A stretch of 64,000 nucleotides of DNA from Euryodendron excelsum (Eukaryota > Streptophyta > Magnoliopsida > Ericales > Pentaphylacaceae), in assembly GCA_033060915.1 (NCBI GenBank), contig CM065397.1, positions 12,635,001 to 12,699,000 on the forward strand, in the 5' to 3' direction. Made by a program: the position numbers and the translations under genes. The notes under the pieces are model-generated. The model saw only the letters and a list, made by a program, of their open reading frames with translations, did no database searches and was not told the origin of the DNA. Shown one piece after another: positions 40,947-54,800 of the stretch. Each line of letters opens with the position of its first letter. The first letter of the stretch is position 1.

Positions 40947-43900
40947 GAGATTAGCAAGGTACAAGTCTCTCTAAGGGGTCCCTAGGCTCTACTCCTAATC
41001 TAGGTTAGCGTGAGACGATCATGGCACCATTGACAGGGGGACTCTAAGGCAAAGAAGGATGTGGTTGGTGGTGGACCTGCTTGATCGAACTAATGGTATT
41101 GAGTGTATGGGAAATGCTTTTGGATAATGTCCCTAAAGCACTACGTGCATCAACTTCACTTGGAATTGGCCTGGCTTAACCTATTGGAAATTCACAGGGC
41201 ACATGTTTGGATACAAGTATTCCATGTGTCATCTTGCAAGGGTAACCTGCCGAGTCACATGAAAATGCGGAGATGACATGTAAGGGTCATGAGCAAAGTC
41301 GGTTCAAGTACCCGCAACTACCATTGGTCCTTAGCATTGAAATGTGGGTTTTGACTTTTGAGTAACTAACTTAATCCAGTGAAGTTTCATAAATTTGCCG
41401 TAATTTTTTTTAATTATTAGTGGTAATTTTTTGCTTAAATTTCTCTTACCTTGGTATGAACATATGTGCAAATTATAATATTTGTATTGTTTGCCTCAAT
41501 GCAGTGTATAGGCAATATGTTGTGCCAAAACTTTTTGGGTGTAATTGCAATTCCTTTAATTACTGCTTTTGATTTGAAGGAATATTGTTTGACTGTTTAT
41601 ATATATTATTACATGTCTATGTTATTCGATAATCGGGGTTGTTTAAATTTCGTGGTGTTCAGTTTCGATTGGGGGCTTTGACATGGTTATTTCTACTTCT
41701 CCATTCTTAAAATGATGACATCTATTTTAATTTCTAATGACTTTGAAGCTTGCCACCCAATTTATTCATTCGGGTGTCTATAGGCTATTGTTTCAGCCAT
41801 TGGCAAAATTATAATTGCTTTGGTCTTAGATTGTCATGGGAACATGGACGTCTCCTCTTAACCTCACATTTCAACTTGGTTTTTGTCCTTTCTTTGTTTC
41901 CCATCTGAAGATGTTAAGAGGCATGATACAAATATTTTTTGCTACACCCACCCAAATAGATTGAGAAAATGGAGAAATTACATAAAGAATCAGGAGAACA
42001 ATCTCTGGATCAGGAGTTCTGTAAAAGACTTACAAAAAGTTTCAAGTAAGTTACATTTCAACGATATAAGCATGCATGAGTCAAACGAGTACTTCACATC
42101 TTGGAGACAAATGTGAGGCTCTTTCGGAAGATGGTAGTTTGGGCATTGAGTCCTTTTGTTTGGCATGTTCTGTGTTTTGCAGTTGCTCCAAAGATCGAGC
42201 TGGGAAACCTGCTGTAAAGTGGACTGAGGTTCTCACTCTCTTCTTCTTCTTTTTCTGGTTCCTGCTATATAGGACTTGCTTATATATTTTATATTTTTTA
42301 ACTAGAGCTGTTTATAGAACTCCTATTGTTGTAATTATATTTCAGGTACAGAGTTGGTTCCAGGATAGGCAGCAATCTTATCCGTTGAAAGATGCTTCTT
42401 CACCTAATCCTCCGGAGAAATTGTCTGTTGTTCCAGAAGCTTGTCTGAATAAAGCGCATGAAAGTCCTCAAGCATTTGAAGGTACTTCGGTTGCTGGTGT
42501 TCTGTTCAGTACTATGCCATATGATTTTTAATTCTAGGCGTCTGGATATTCAAGTGGATCTTTTCCAAATGAGTTTGGCTAGGCATCAAAACATTGTCTG
42601 TTACTTAAATACTCCGAACTTCTTTTTCCAACCCTTAGAGGGTTTGAGAAATTGAGGAAACCATAGAACGAAGGAGAGTTTTTGGACTCACTGCACAAGT
42701 AAGATGCATGGTTTGATCCGTTTTTCTCTTTTGCTTCAACTACATATGGGAACTGTATGCAATTTTAAATGCATGAGGGGAGCCATGAGACTGCATGGGT
42801 TAGAAACCTTAAAATAAGCTTTAAGCATGCTCCATTTTCTTTGTATAGAGAAAATTGTAAAATCATGTGGAACATTGCAGAATGCAATGGGCAACAAGCA
42901 CCTGTGAAAGATGCATGGAACTCTGATAATCAATGTTATTGGATTTGCCTCAAGTTGATCATTACAAAGTTGTATGATGTCTATAAGGGAAATCTGGAAT
43001 GTGAAGTGGAGTCTCAGAGCTTTTGATTCGTTTTGATTGAACATAGAAGTTCCTGAAGAAGTAAAAGTTAGAAAACTTGGATTTTTTTTGGGTCCTCTAG
43101 GGAAGGCTGGGAAGCTGTTTCTTCCAAAACAGATTTGTTGGACTCCTTATGTTTAATTTAGGGTGTGAGCCCCATGTGTTACACAAGGCTTAAAACTTGA
43201 CATGTCAAATGCCTCTATCTACTAATTATTACTAGGTTGGACATTGTTGACATGATAGACATTCTGTTTCTTCAATTGTGCATACAGATTTGTTTGCTTC
43301 TGTATGCAGAGTAATTTCTTTTTACAGTGTCTCAGAATGCTGTATATTTCCCGACTAATTTTGGCATGAGGCCTCCAATCTATGCACACCTCAGATCTTG
43401 AGATTATGAATCAGTTAGTATTTTTTTCTGATCTTTGTCCTGAGACTTGCTGTGGGGCCTAAGTTTTCAGTGAAAGCCACTACCTGTTGATATTTTATCT
43501 CAGCTGAAGGTGATTCTTTATTCAAGTAACATCCTATCGTCTCCCTAATGCAGAAATATCTCTACTCCTGGGTTGTCTCCAAGGTGGAGTGCACATAGAT
43601 TAGCTCTACACCATATAGTTTGACAAATATGATCTGTGCGTGGAGGCGGGGGTGGTCGTGACTTGGTGTTTATTGTCAGTTTGTTTATGCAAAATCCTGA
43701 CGTAGGTCATCAATTGGACTGTTTGTGTTGATAATTCTGCAGTCAAATTGTGTTTGTTTCTCCTACTAAATTAGAGTAGCACTTGGTTGATGGTTGCCCC
43801 CATAGCTCTTGCTAATATCTTTGTTTCTTACAATTTCTAGATCCACTGCTAAAATCTCTGTTTCGCAAGGTTTTTGTAGTCTTCATGCTTGCTTTTAGTT

Positions 43901-46900
43901 CTCTTTTTGGGACTGTCGGTTAATTTCCATCAACAGACAAATCTTATGCTTATGAAATCAAAAAGAATTTCTATATTTTCACAAATCTTGTTTCAAAAGC
44001 AGGAGAAAAGGTTCCGGATCTATCAGAGTTGGAATTTGAGGCTAGATCATCTAAAGATGGGGCATGGTAAGCCTACATATAGCAAGCAAGAAAGATGTTT
44101 ACTTCAATGAAATATCTATCTGGTTCCTTGCTTTTGTGTATGGCCATGGTGGATGTACCAATATATTGCTTTTATTTTGGCCTGCACATGGTATGCATGG
44201 TACACTGTTAACACCACTTTGATCTCGTGAAAGTTGCTATTGATTTGTGCAATGGCGCTTAAGTATGTAGACTTTGTGCTGGCAGTTGGTATCAGTGGTA
44301 TGTATTACATTGTGGTTGTTGCAATTCTGAGTTTGTCATTTCCTTGATTCACATTTGGCTTCAATGGAAAGTTCATGTTTTTCTTTTAACAGAATTGAAT
44401 ATTAACCATTTACTACTTTTCCCCTCAAATTGGAGTATGGTATCGAATTATGCTGCTCATAATGCCTCCTTTTCTTTTCTTTCTTTTTTTTTTTTGGTCC
44501 AAGTGGTGTGTATTTACATCATGGAATTTGATATCTAATTATTGATTGGTACTTTATCAATACTGCCAATTCATGATAATCAACATATATTTTGATATCC
44601 CCATTGAACTGAATAACTTTTGAGGTATCAATCTATCTTTTTGTAATACAAGATAGATACTGATATTGTTAATACATTGAGTCATTGATAATAGTATTTA
44701 CTAACAAATAGAAGAATTCATTGCCATTAGTCACACTTGTCCTCAAATGAATTCTTGTAAATAAAACTCAAAGTTGTTTAAGAGCCCTTGGAATACCTGT
44801 CTATTATTGACAATCTTGGTGGCTGTTTCTTGGCACTCGATACTTGTGGTCTGAAATACTGATGAGATGGTTGAGTTATTTACTGATATATGGGAGCCTG
44901 CTGACGGTGATTGATGTTGCAAAGCCTATGTTTGGAAAAGGACAAAGAAGAGGAACAGCCATCTAGGCTGCACCAATAGACCACCATTTGTATTATGGGA
45001 TATGGGACTGTTTCTAGAAACAGTGAAGTCATCTTAAAACCCTTATTCTTTGATCCTAAAAACCCTAACCCTAATTCCCCTACCATTCTAGTCTTAAAAC
45101 CCTAGAATATTCCCTGCTGTCTGGAAATTCCTGCGAGCTTTAACTTTCGATTTCATTCCCAAATCTAGCCTAATCTTCAACCAAATTCCAGCCTAAACCC
45201 ATCCTAAACATCAATTTTACTTTCTCAATTAAAAACCCTAAACATTGAATCCCTAGCCCACCATATTTGATTGTAGGGCATTGGCAGCCTTCTTGGACAC
45301 TGTCCTACATCACTGCCAATTTAGAGTTGTTTCCTTTGTGGGTCCTTACATTTTAATTAATCAGTAGAGACCCCTTTTCTGTGTGTGTGTGTGTGTGTGT
45401 ACGTACCTATGGAACATATCAATGTATATATGTTAATTGGAGCTATATATCAAACCTTTTGAAGCCAAACTTGTAATTTATCATCTATATGTAGATATCT
45501 AGGCAAGTAGATTGAATAAGTTTGGTGATATCTAGTACTATTGAATAAATGAAACAGTAATAGTAGTTATCTTTTAAGAAATTATGGTGCATATATGATA
45601 ATAATTTTGAGATATGTTGAAGCTAGGTTGTCATAGTATGATTATTGAAATTATGTTGTGAAACAAATGTGTCTACATATTAAAATGCATTTGCTAGTTT
45701 ATTGTCATTGGTAACATTCTAATATATGCTTGCGATACTGATAAATTGTGTACAGAGATGTGCCCCAGTCTTTTGGTGCTTGTTAATAAAATATTACTTA
45801 TAAAAAGAATTGGTGTACGAATTTTGAATTATTATCTCCATAAACATTTTCAATTCCTCTGTTAGAGTGTTCCATGTTTTGCTACTAATTGTTACTCGTT
45901 CTCAAGGCAAGATCAATATTCAGCATTGCTTCCTTGGTCAATATCTCCTTGTTTCCGAAATTTCTGTTTTACAGTTGATATCATCAGATCTAATTATGGG
46001 AAATATTATGAAAGGAGGCCATTACTAAAATCTTATGAAGTTACTTCTTATCATGACTACGTACTTGGTATGGTCTATCACAATTCAAACGGTTTAATAC
46101 CTAAATATCTCACAATATCTTGAGAAGTTAAAGAAACCTTGGACAAATGAGTGTACCAGTGAAGTTACTAACTTGTTAGTGTATGCCCAACTACAATTTT
46201 TTTTTCCTGCTTTGAAGAATCACCTTTCTAAGTGCAACCTCCTTGCTACAGTCCCAAAGTAACAAGGGAAAAATGAGTTGCACGTTGGTTTATTGCTTGG
46301 CATCCAATGTGCATTATTGACTTGGTTAATTTTGTTCCACTTAAATGATATGATGATTTTCAAAAAAAATAATAGGCAGTATGTTCAGAATAATGAAATG
46401 ATTTTCAAAACTGTAGTAGGTGGTATGCTTAGAAATCATCAGATAAATTTGTAAACACTATATCTTTAATCCTTTTTCCCCTCACTTTTCAGGTATGATG
46501 TGGATACATTTCTCACCCACAGGTTTCTCAGTTCAGGTGAAGCTGTAAGTGGTTAAAATATAAAATTATGTATTCTTGCACTTTTGGGTCTAATATTGCT
46601 TGTGGGCTGTGTTGTTATAATCGGTTGACCTGCTCTTGTATTATTGACGTTATATGTATAGTTTTGAGTGGAAAAGAAGGTTTCAGCAAAGGACAAATTA
46701 TCAATAAAACAATGAAACAATAGAAAAAAAGGGATGAGAATGATTAGTGAAGTGAGGACAAATGAATCAATGCCACATCACTCTGCAAACACAGGCTGAC
46801 CAACATGCTTGAAATAATATGATATATCTTAAATATATTGCATGCTATATTGCAAAAATTGAGGGATGAAAGGTGCATTTCCAGTGAAATAGAGAATCTG

Positions 46901-47953
46901 ATTTTATTCAATATATTGGAGGATATATCTTGTCATGTTTGATATATTGACAATATTATGTAATTATAACACTTAGTAATATAGGATCACTGTCTTCAAA
47001 TATTCAATATATTGCCCCATATGTTGACAATATTTTCAATATTTCGTTCCATGGGCAGATACAGCTTTGGGGGCTTCTCTGGGAATCAAGTTTGCTTTTA
47101 GTGGGGTTTGACTTTTGTTTAGAGTGGGGAAAGTAATTTTCATCATGCAGTTGAAATTTAAAGAATTTAATATCAGTCAACACAATTTCCTTTGAATTAT
47201 CAGTTTGTCAGTTCAATTTCCAAAGCACGAGTGTCTTTTGCAAAGTAATTGGTGCTTTAACTATTTTACATTAAGTAGTAACTTTTCATGAGTGGCTCGA
47301 TTTTCAGAATGATCTCCATGAAAGCTCTATAAAGAAGACCACTCGTATCGCTGTCTGCAACGTAAAGTCCTGTTTGACATATTGTCATTGTATTACAGGA
47401 AGTTCGAGTAAGATTTGTAGGGTTTGGGGCTGAGGAGGATGAATGGGTAAATGTGAAGGCTATCCGTGAACGCTCTCACCCCTTGGAGCACTCTGAGTGT
47501 GGAAAGTTGAAAGCTGGAGATCTGGTACTCTGCTTTCAGGTAATATTAATTTTCCTGTTTATGATTTCAAATGCTACGAAAATTGCTGTGGCCCATGGAA
47601 GCATATCCTTCATTTTGGCTGTTTGGGTATATATATTATTAGGAGAGGAGAGACCAGGCAAGATACTATGATGCTCATATCGTGGAGATTCAAAGGAGAA
47701 TGCACGATATAAGGGGCTGCAGGTGTCTTTTCTTGATTCGATACACCCATGACAACACCGAGGCAAGTACTATTTGATTTAGCTTTTATGAATCCCCATA
47801 TTTTCAGTTGAGGGATTCTTAGTTGTTACTAGTTGACCTTGTCTTCAACAGTTCGTTACAAAACGTAGACATGAATACTCTTCCATCCGCTATTTTTTTT
47901 TGGTTCAGGAAAGAGTTCGATTGAGAAGACTATGTTGCCGGCCAGCATATTAG
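39021..47953 (+). CDS. SHH1: SAWADEE homeodomain homolog (SHH1/DTF1 type), RNA-directed DNA methylation
   Basis: Nine exons: 39021-39077, 41960-42045, 42183-42228, 42346-42481, 44003-44066, 46493-46544, 47399-47539, 47643-47762, 47909-47953; 248 aa, all phases closed. Residues ~1-75 form a divergent homeodomain (start [23 protein letters not shown], and helix 3 VQSWFQDR). Residues ~125-248 are the SAWADEE tandem-Tudor-like domain. The methyl-lysine cage residues known from Arabidopsis SHH1 (Tyr140, Phe162, Phe165) are conserved as Tyr131, Phe153 and Phe156. The unmodified-K4 pocket (Leu200, Tyr212) appears as Leu191 and Tyr203. Cys/His residues for the zinc site are present (for example Cys220, Cys222). 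SHH1 binds H3K9me/K4me0 and recruits Pol IV. Intron 1 is 2.9 kb and intron 8 is GC-AG. The paralogue SHH2 is an alternative name. Confidence 0.93.
40018..40358. mobile_element. Small TIR repeat in SHH1 intron 1
   Basis: The left end ATGTTACCTGGACT and the reverse-complemented right end ATGTTACTTGGACT match at 13 of 14 positions over a 341-bp block. The block contains GGGTGTCGGGTCC, GTGTCCAAGTGTC and GAGTGTCTGACAC words. The flanks give no clear target duplication. It has no coding capacity and is a MITE-like repeat of a family distinct from 12913-13431. Confidence 0.55.
47763..47908 (+). other. GC-AG intron in SHH1
   Basis: Exon 8 ends in ACCGAG and the intron starts GCAAGT. It ends TTCAG before GAAAGAGTTCG. 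No GT nearby keeps the frame, and the encoded [13 protein letters not shown] matches the family end. This is the minor but legitimate GC-AG intron class. Confidence 0.85.
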
Positions 47954-49808
47954 ATCTTTCAAGGGATGCTCGTATTTCTAGCAGCCTTCAGCATGTCTTT
48001 TGCTGTCTTTGTATGCAGGTTGGGTATGTATATGAATGAACAACCTAATAGGCAGCTCAACATTAAGTCGCATTATAGATATATAGTAGGAAGCTGTTGT
48101 GCATCTGTCAGTGTGATTCAACTTGTTTGCTACGCTGGCTTCAGTTTCTTTGTATGCTGACACTGAACAATACTGTACTTGTTCTCAAGAAGTGACTAGC
48201 TGAGCGTTTACATTGTGGATCTGTTGTTTCCTCTGGATGCATGCAATCTAGGTATGCAATGTGTATGGAACCAACTCCTACTGGTTTAGTAAGAGATAAA
48301 CCTAATGGAAATAGCTTTCAAATGCTCTTATTTGTCGGGAAAATACAGGTCTGTCAGATTAGTGATATGTATCGTTATGCTGTATAAAGTAATGTATCTG
48401 GTACTCTGATAAAATCTACACCTTCACCAACCTAATATAAAATCAATATGGGTGCAGGTGTTTCTTTTCTTAGTCCCTGAGTGCCGAGAAATCTGTTCTA
48501 CAAGGTTATATATAAAATAAATATATATATATATATATATAAAAACTATGTAGTTTTCATTCAATGCATTAGTATTGGAACTCAGTCGAACATAATTTTT
48601 TTGCCTTTTCTAAGACTCAAAACATTTACTAGCCCGACTCAATTCATTTGCTGGTCACAAAACTAGTACTACTTCCCTTTGCATCTTGCAAATGTGACAC
48701 ACATTGAGGGATATGCGTGATATTTTGCAATTTTCATGATAGTACACAACAAATGCAAAATACTCCAAACCCACCCAAATTTCTTCCGACGAAACCCTTG
48801 AGAATATGGGTTTTTATAACATTCATTTTGTGCTGACTCCATGAGTAACAACAACAGGGGTTGATGTCCAATAACCAGCCAATAGTAGAAAAAAACACCA
48901 ATTTTCTAGGCCAGAAAGAACCAAGATTAAGTACTCTTCTTCTTCAGCCAATGAGGTACAACTGGTCCCGAAAACAAATAAGGAAATTCAAATACAAGAA
49001 GGCACGACCAAAGGTTGGCAAAAGAAATATAGAAAGCGAGGATGTAAAATGTAACGGAACTAATATTGACTTACCAAGTGGAGAGTTGATTGGTGTGAGA
49101 AGGGGTCTCGGCTAGTGCCTTGGCTCCCCATAAACTACGTTCCAAAAGGTCAAGGGCATTCACAAATTCCAGCTCTATGTTAACAAGAACAATCAAAAGC
49201 CAACCAGGCACATAATCACATAGGTGAAAAACCACATGCATAGTGGGAAAATCAACAAGACAGTTTGAAGCTCCTGCATCACAAAACACCTGATCTGAAT
49301 TACATAAAATAATCCAGGAACCTTTAAACAAGCACATCCACATCTAAGCACACAACACCTGATATAGCACGACAAATGATTAACTTAATGCTTTGCGACC
49401 TAACATTTCAATATGCAAATGATTCTTCTAGCCATTCTCTTGGATTACAACAAAATGAAAAAATGAAAAGATCTACATATGCCTCTAATCAAGTAATTAT
49501 TTTTCAAAACTATACACACTTTTGACAGCAAAAATACCCCCATAAGGTTCGGTACAAAGATCTTAGACATTAGCTAAGAAGCGCCTCCACATAATTGAAA
49601 CGCAGTGTACAGATGTTAATAATAATTCTATGTGGTGATGACGCTACGAAAAGCTTTGCATACATCCACCACTCCCCACTCCCCAATTGCACGAAGCAAG
49701 GTGATCTTTGCTTCACAAAAGTGCAATAGATGGAAAGAACTGGCTCACAGCTCCTACGACTGAGCAGTCAAAAGAATCACTTAGCATCCCTGACACCACA
49801 TTCGCCAC
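47954..49808. other. Convergent spacer between SHH1 and the MUT9-like kinase
   Basis: It holds the 3' untranslated regions of both genes and perhaps alternative 3' exons. A TA run lies at about 48519-48541. Short frames at 48861-49343 show no recognisable protein. Confidence 0.5.
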
Positions 49809-52800
49809 TCATGAAACAGTTCGACCATAGCAAACCGATGCAATGTAGAGATTTTTTGCCCATTTCTCCTGCAAGAAACAATCCCAGAAAGCCCAGTTAA
49901 TGAAAAGACGCTTCTAAATACATAAAAAAAAAAAAAAAAAACTAAAGAGATGTGAAATGATAGATATGAACAATGAACCTTGACATGTGTACTGGGAAAA
50001 GCCGAAGTCCGAAGAGTCTCTTGTGTTTCATCCACAGGTTTTCTTTTTGGTGCACTCAGAACGAGAGCAGTCTGGTCCCAAGTTGCTGCAGTTGATGTGA
50101 TTCGATAACCAGCATCCCACCTCCGATGGATACCTTCGCTAGGATAAAGAAAATCAAGTTCCACAACCTACGGTAAAACAAAGAAATTCAATCAAGAATG
50201 TTTTCTTTGCCAGCAAAATGGTATTCTAACTGAAAAAAGGTCCAAGATTCCAGCTGAACCTGATCACAAAATCCCGCGCCACGAGACATGACAATTGCCC
50301 ATTTACTACCTGCAGTAGCCATGGCAGTGACATAAAATCCTTCCCTCCATTTTTTGTTTATCCATTTGAATGGAAATGTCTCGCTGACTTTATAGGACTG
50401 CTGTAAATACTGGGTACCTAGATTTTGATGTAATAAAAGTTAAGTAAGAACAACAGTAAGAGTCAACAAAACAACCGAGCTTAAAATTTGGTACACTAAC
50501 CCTTGGACATCACCACCAATGAGCTTCCATTATTAGCTCCTGCTATGGCACTAATGTAATAATTTTTCTCCCATTGTTCCATTATCCATTCCTTCAAGAA
50601 AGATAAATGGAAAGCATTAGTCCATTAATTTACACATTTTGCATGCTATAAGCACATTTCTATAAAGTGCAATCATTAATGTGCAAATATGCATCATATG
50701 CCATGTTAGTGGAAGAGTGTCAAAGTTTAAGAACTACAAGCAACCTTGTGAAGAAAATAGGGTGAGAGCTCATAAACTTGAGCAGTGAAGCCAGTGCCTG
50801 CATCCATGATTAAGGCCCACAGGTTTGAACAAGATGCCACACTGCTGATAAATAACCCATCTTCATTTCCTTTCTCAATGTGCTGGGAAAGCCTCGCATC
50901 TGCCACGTTATAGTGATATCTACAACACAAAATGTAAACGTAACTCCTTTAGTGTTTTTCTACAATAGGAAGGAACTTAATGTTCAAGTTCAAAATACAA
51001 ACCTTTGCTTCATAGGCCGGCGAGCATTGTAAATGCTAATCCATTGTGTTGCAGGCATTCCCATTCGTACCTTCTTCTTTGGTTGCTCGTCATCTTCCTC
51101 ATCCTCTTCCATTGTCAATCTCCCTCTCTTGTGCCCAACATGATATACTAGCTATACAACATGTAGATATAAGTTGAAGACACTCCAAGTCAACATTAAA
51201 TGAAATTTTTTGTACAATTGTACAACTATAGATTGTTGACAGAGCAAGCTATAGAGTACCTTCTGAGCTCCCTCAGTGTTAATTGGCCTGATATCTGGAT
51301 TTGGACCAATTATCCCATCAAACAGGGAGATATATTTTGCATAGTTAGGTCCCTCATCAAACTTCAAGTTCACCACATACTCTACAAATTGTCTAAAAGG
51401 TGCAGGACAAAAGCTGCAAAGAGCTTCTGGAGAAGTTCCCATCTTCTTCTTGCAAACAAGGAATCCTTTGTTCTCTCCCTAAATAAACAATTTTGTCAGA
51501 GGAATATAGAAAAGACATAAACAAACCCCTGTTCCCAGTTTGGAAACTGCCAACCTGATATCCTTGCCAAGGCAACCGGCCACGTAGAAGAAAAATGAGT
51601 GTATAAGCAAGAGATTCCAAATCATCTCTCCTGCTCCCAGTTCTTCCAAGATGAGCATGCACACTTGCATAGCGCACTGTTCCCCTGAAGCACCAAAAGG
51701 TTCACACCTCAATAAAAAATACACCGGTACAATGATTCAGCAAAAAAATAAATAAATAAATACACCAGTAGAAAGATACTAATTTAAGGTCCTAGAACAT
51801 TAGGTTACCTAAAAACATCGGGTCGTTGATCATAATAAACATGTAGACCAGTTGAACTATCTCGCCACCTGGTGGCTGCATGTCAAAATGAGTAAGTAGA
51901 GCATTGCGATATTGAGAAGCATGGTTAAGTAATATACTGTGTCCAATAAAAGTGTATTGTAAAATTTACCTAATCCAAGGTCAACAAGAAACAGTTTTTT
52001 CTCATCAGGAGTCCCTGGTCGGCCAAGCAAAAAGTTCTCAGGCTTTACATCCCCATGCACATATCTGCATTAAGTTTCAATATTCATATACAGAACAATA
52101 TACTCGACTGAGTACAAATTACTACAGCGTCTGTTATACTAATTTAGGATTTTAAACAATTGGTCCCATTTCCCCCACCCCCCACACCTTCATGGATGAT
52201 TTGGCATCCCATCAACCTCTAAACAAAATAAATCATGGTGTCAAAAGAGAAAAAACAAAAAAAAACTCTCATTGCATTAAAGAAAGCAAAAAATATTACT
52301 AGCATAGGAGTAAAAGACTCACCCTCTGGAGTGCGTCCTCTCTAATATAGAGATTGCTTCAACGGCAATGCACGCAACCATTTCAGTGGACATCCTGAAG
52401 TAAAAATGGAGGTAAGCTTCAGACACAGCAATTGGATCAAGAAGTCCAAAAACTATGATAAAATGTATATCCTTCAGAAATCAAATTTGGAAAGAAGCCT
52501 ACGTGTGGGATTTATTATTCCAAACATCCCATAAACTAGGTCCAAGCATATCCATCACCTGTAACCATTGTGAAAAGTTTTTGTTATCAAACAAGCAGAC
52601 AGATTAAGAGCTAGAAATACAATGGCATAGTATCTTTCTTCTGATAATTAAATTAAGGGGAAAAAAAGGCCATAATATCAAAAGGCTGCACATAAAGTTA
52701 ATGACGCACACCATTATATAGTAGTCGCCTTGTCGGCCCTTGTAATGTACTCGTGGCACACCATGACTTCCACCAAGTGCACTGATCAAATAGCAGAAAT

Positions 52801-54488
52801 AACTTTAGAAATAATTCCAACATTGAGAATGAAATACACAGGACAAGCATGTTGCAAAACAGCCAAAAAAGACTCACTTGTAAACTTGCCACTCATAAGG
52901 TGGTCCATAGTTACATCCCTTGCTGCTTCTATGCTCAAATTTCAAGGCTACCTAAGAATCTCAATAGATCACATAACATGTTAAGACAATAAAACCCGAT
53001 ACCAATCACTGCATGAATTCGTTCCACCATGTATACAAAAATGTCTTACCTCTACAGCACCTGGACCAGTTCTTTCATGTGGATTTGTAGGTTTTATGCG
53101 GCGACCGACGTATACTTGTCCAAATCCTCCTTTTCCGAGTTTTCTCTCAATTCTGTATGCTGGGGAACCACCAACCTGAACCTGTTATAAAATAAAAGGA
53201 GAATATAAATGAATCAATCAGCTACACATCATGGAACTCCTAGCTTCCATGCAAGTTCACAAGTACCAGGTAACATAATTTTCCTTCACTAGATTTGCGC
53301 TTGTTTTGGTAGCTTTGTAAAATATAAACATCAAATTCTTAACTGCCTTAATACCTAAACAAAACCACACTAATAAACAATCTCCATTTTGATGGATAGA
53401 AGACATTCTACATATTACCGAAGTTACTAAAGTGTGGTTGTTTAGAAATTATTTTGAGCACAAATGTTGCTTTCAGCAGAGAAAATTATTTTAGCTTTCA
53501 AGAGCAAGTGAAGTGATTCTATTATTTTTTTATTTTTTTTTATTTCTGTTCTCAAGCTTCTCCAAGGTAAACAAACAATGGCCAGGGACCATATCAAAGT
53601 ATACGACAGAGAAATCCCACATTCAACAAGATGAACGTCTTCAGCTGCTTCAATTCCAAGCACTTTCACAAACATTTTATCTGAAGACAAACAAGAACGG
53701 ACCCAATTATCCTATTCATTTTTTAAGGAAACAGTCCTAACAAAACCGAACAAGGGCAACTAAACACTTGAATTGTAGACTTTCACTAAATTAAAACCGA
53801 ATTAAATAAAATTCCGCACTCAACTAAACACTTTACCTCAACTCAACAAAACAGATTAATTGACTAAAAGAACTGGCTAGCTATTTTACAATTAATTTGA
53901 AAACCACACAAGACATAAAATAAAGCCCAAAAGTATTTTCTTGTCCTCAGTTTTCTAGGCAAGCAAACACAAAATCAAATATTAAAAACACACCACCATT
54001 CAAAAACCGAAAAACATCACTCCGTCTGCAAACACAAAAATATATATGTACTTATGGTTGGAGATAGAGAGAGAAAAGGAATTAACCCTCTCAGGAATTG
54101 GAGCTGTGCTTCCTTCATCTTCAGCACCCAAGCGCTTATCCCCGCTCCGGCCACCACTATCGTACTCATCCATTTCTTTCTCCCCAACCTCTTCCTTCGC
54201 ACCCGCGACCTCCGCACCACCACCACCGACCACGCCCAAAACCCTAGCTGCGTCCACACCCTTCTGGCCCTTCAACGACGGCATATTGCAGTTATCGACC
54301 TTCACAACATTCTCATCGTCATCCACCACAACGGCCTCCTTCCTCTGCTGCTGCTGTCCGGTTCGCCTCTGAAGAGCCCGTACGGTTCTCGCCCCCTTCT
54401 TGTTGTTCTCTTGTTGTTCGATCGCAGCAATCGGTTGCTTCTTCTTCGACGGTCGGCCTCTGCGCACTCGGCTACGCAGTTGAGGCAT
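49809..54488 (-). CDS. MLK: MUT9-like protein kinase (MLK/PPK, casein kinase 1 clade)
   Basis: Sixteen exons on the - strand: 54488-54087, 53181-53050, 52951-52878, 52781-52712, 52558-52503, 52394-52323, 52064-51970, 51875-51809, 51684-51555, 51478-51260, 51151-51003, 50919-50745, 50591-50501, 50417-50260, 50167-49979, 49868-49809; 712 aa. The N-terminus is basic with RRGRPSKKK (AT-hook-like). The kinase domain follows: glycine loop GKGGFG (150-155), VALK (Lys182), HGDVKPEN (catalytic Asp274) and DLGL (Asp297). Then come an acidic stretch with PKKKVR (463-468, NLS-like) and the MLK-specific C-terminal domain ([10 protein letters not shown] to the end). In Arabidopsis and Chlamydomonas this family phosphorylates histone H3 Thr3 and acts in light and clock signalling. 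A nearby in-frame ATG at 54497 would add three residues; 54488 matches the family start. Confidence 0.93.
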
Positions 54489-54800
54489 ATTGATCATCCA
54501 TCAAATCTGAAGGTGCGCAGCGAAATCCCCAGACTGACCGTGATGAAGGTTCCAGAAATCCCACGGCGAAATCGATTATCGATCAGTAGAAAGGAGGTTC
54601 AGAGGGCAAAACCGGAATCGTGTATATATCTACACACAACAGTGATACAATCGGAATTTTATGTGTATATATAGAGAAAGAAAGGAGGGAAAACAGGGAT
54701 TGGATTCTGAGATTTTCAGAGATCTGTGGAGGGAAATGAAAAACAATGGCTTATGGCTTCAAAGTGTATAGAGAGAGAGAGAGAGAGAGAGAGCGGTGAA
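54489..54800 (-). promoter_or_regulatory. Leader and putative TATA box of the MUT9-like kinase
   Basis: On the - strand CTATATATACAC lies at about 54663-54674, some 175 bases upstream of the start codon, a plausible TATA box. A (GA)n run at 54767-54793 reads as a CT-rich tract upstream of it. Confidence 0.4.

Noticed and set aside
45060..45100. Interstitial telomere repeat (CCCTAACCCTAA)
   Set aside because: Only about two degenerate units; AAACCCTAA words are common in plant leaders and repeats.
54054..54674. 206-codon + strand open frame
   Set aside because: Antisense to exon 1 of the MUT9-like kinase, whose - strand frame has family-like sequence and correct splice phases.
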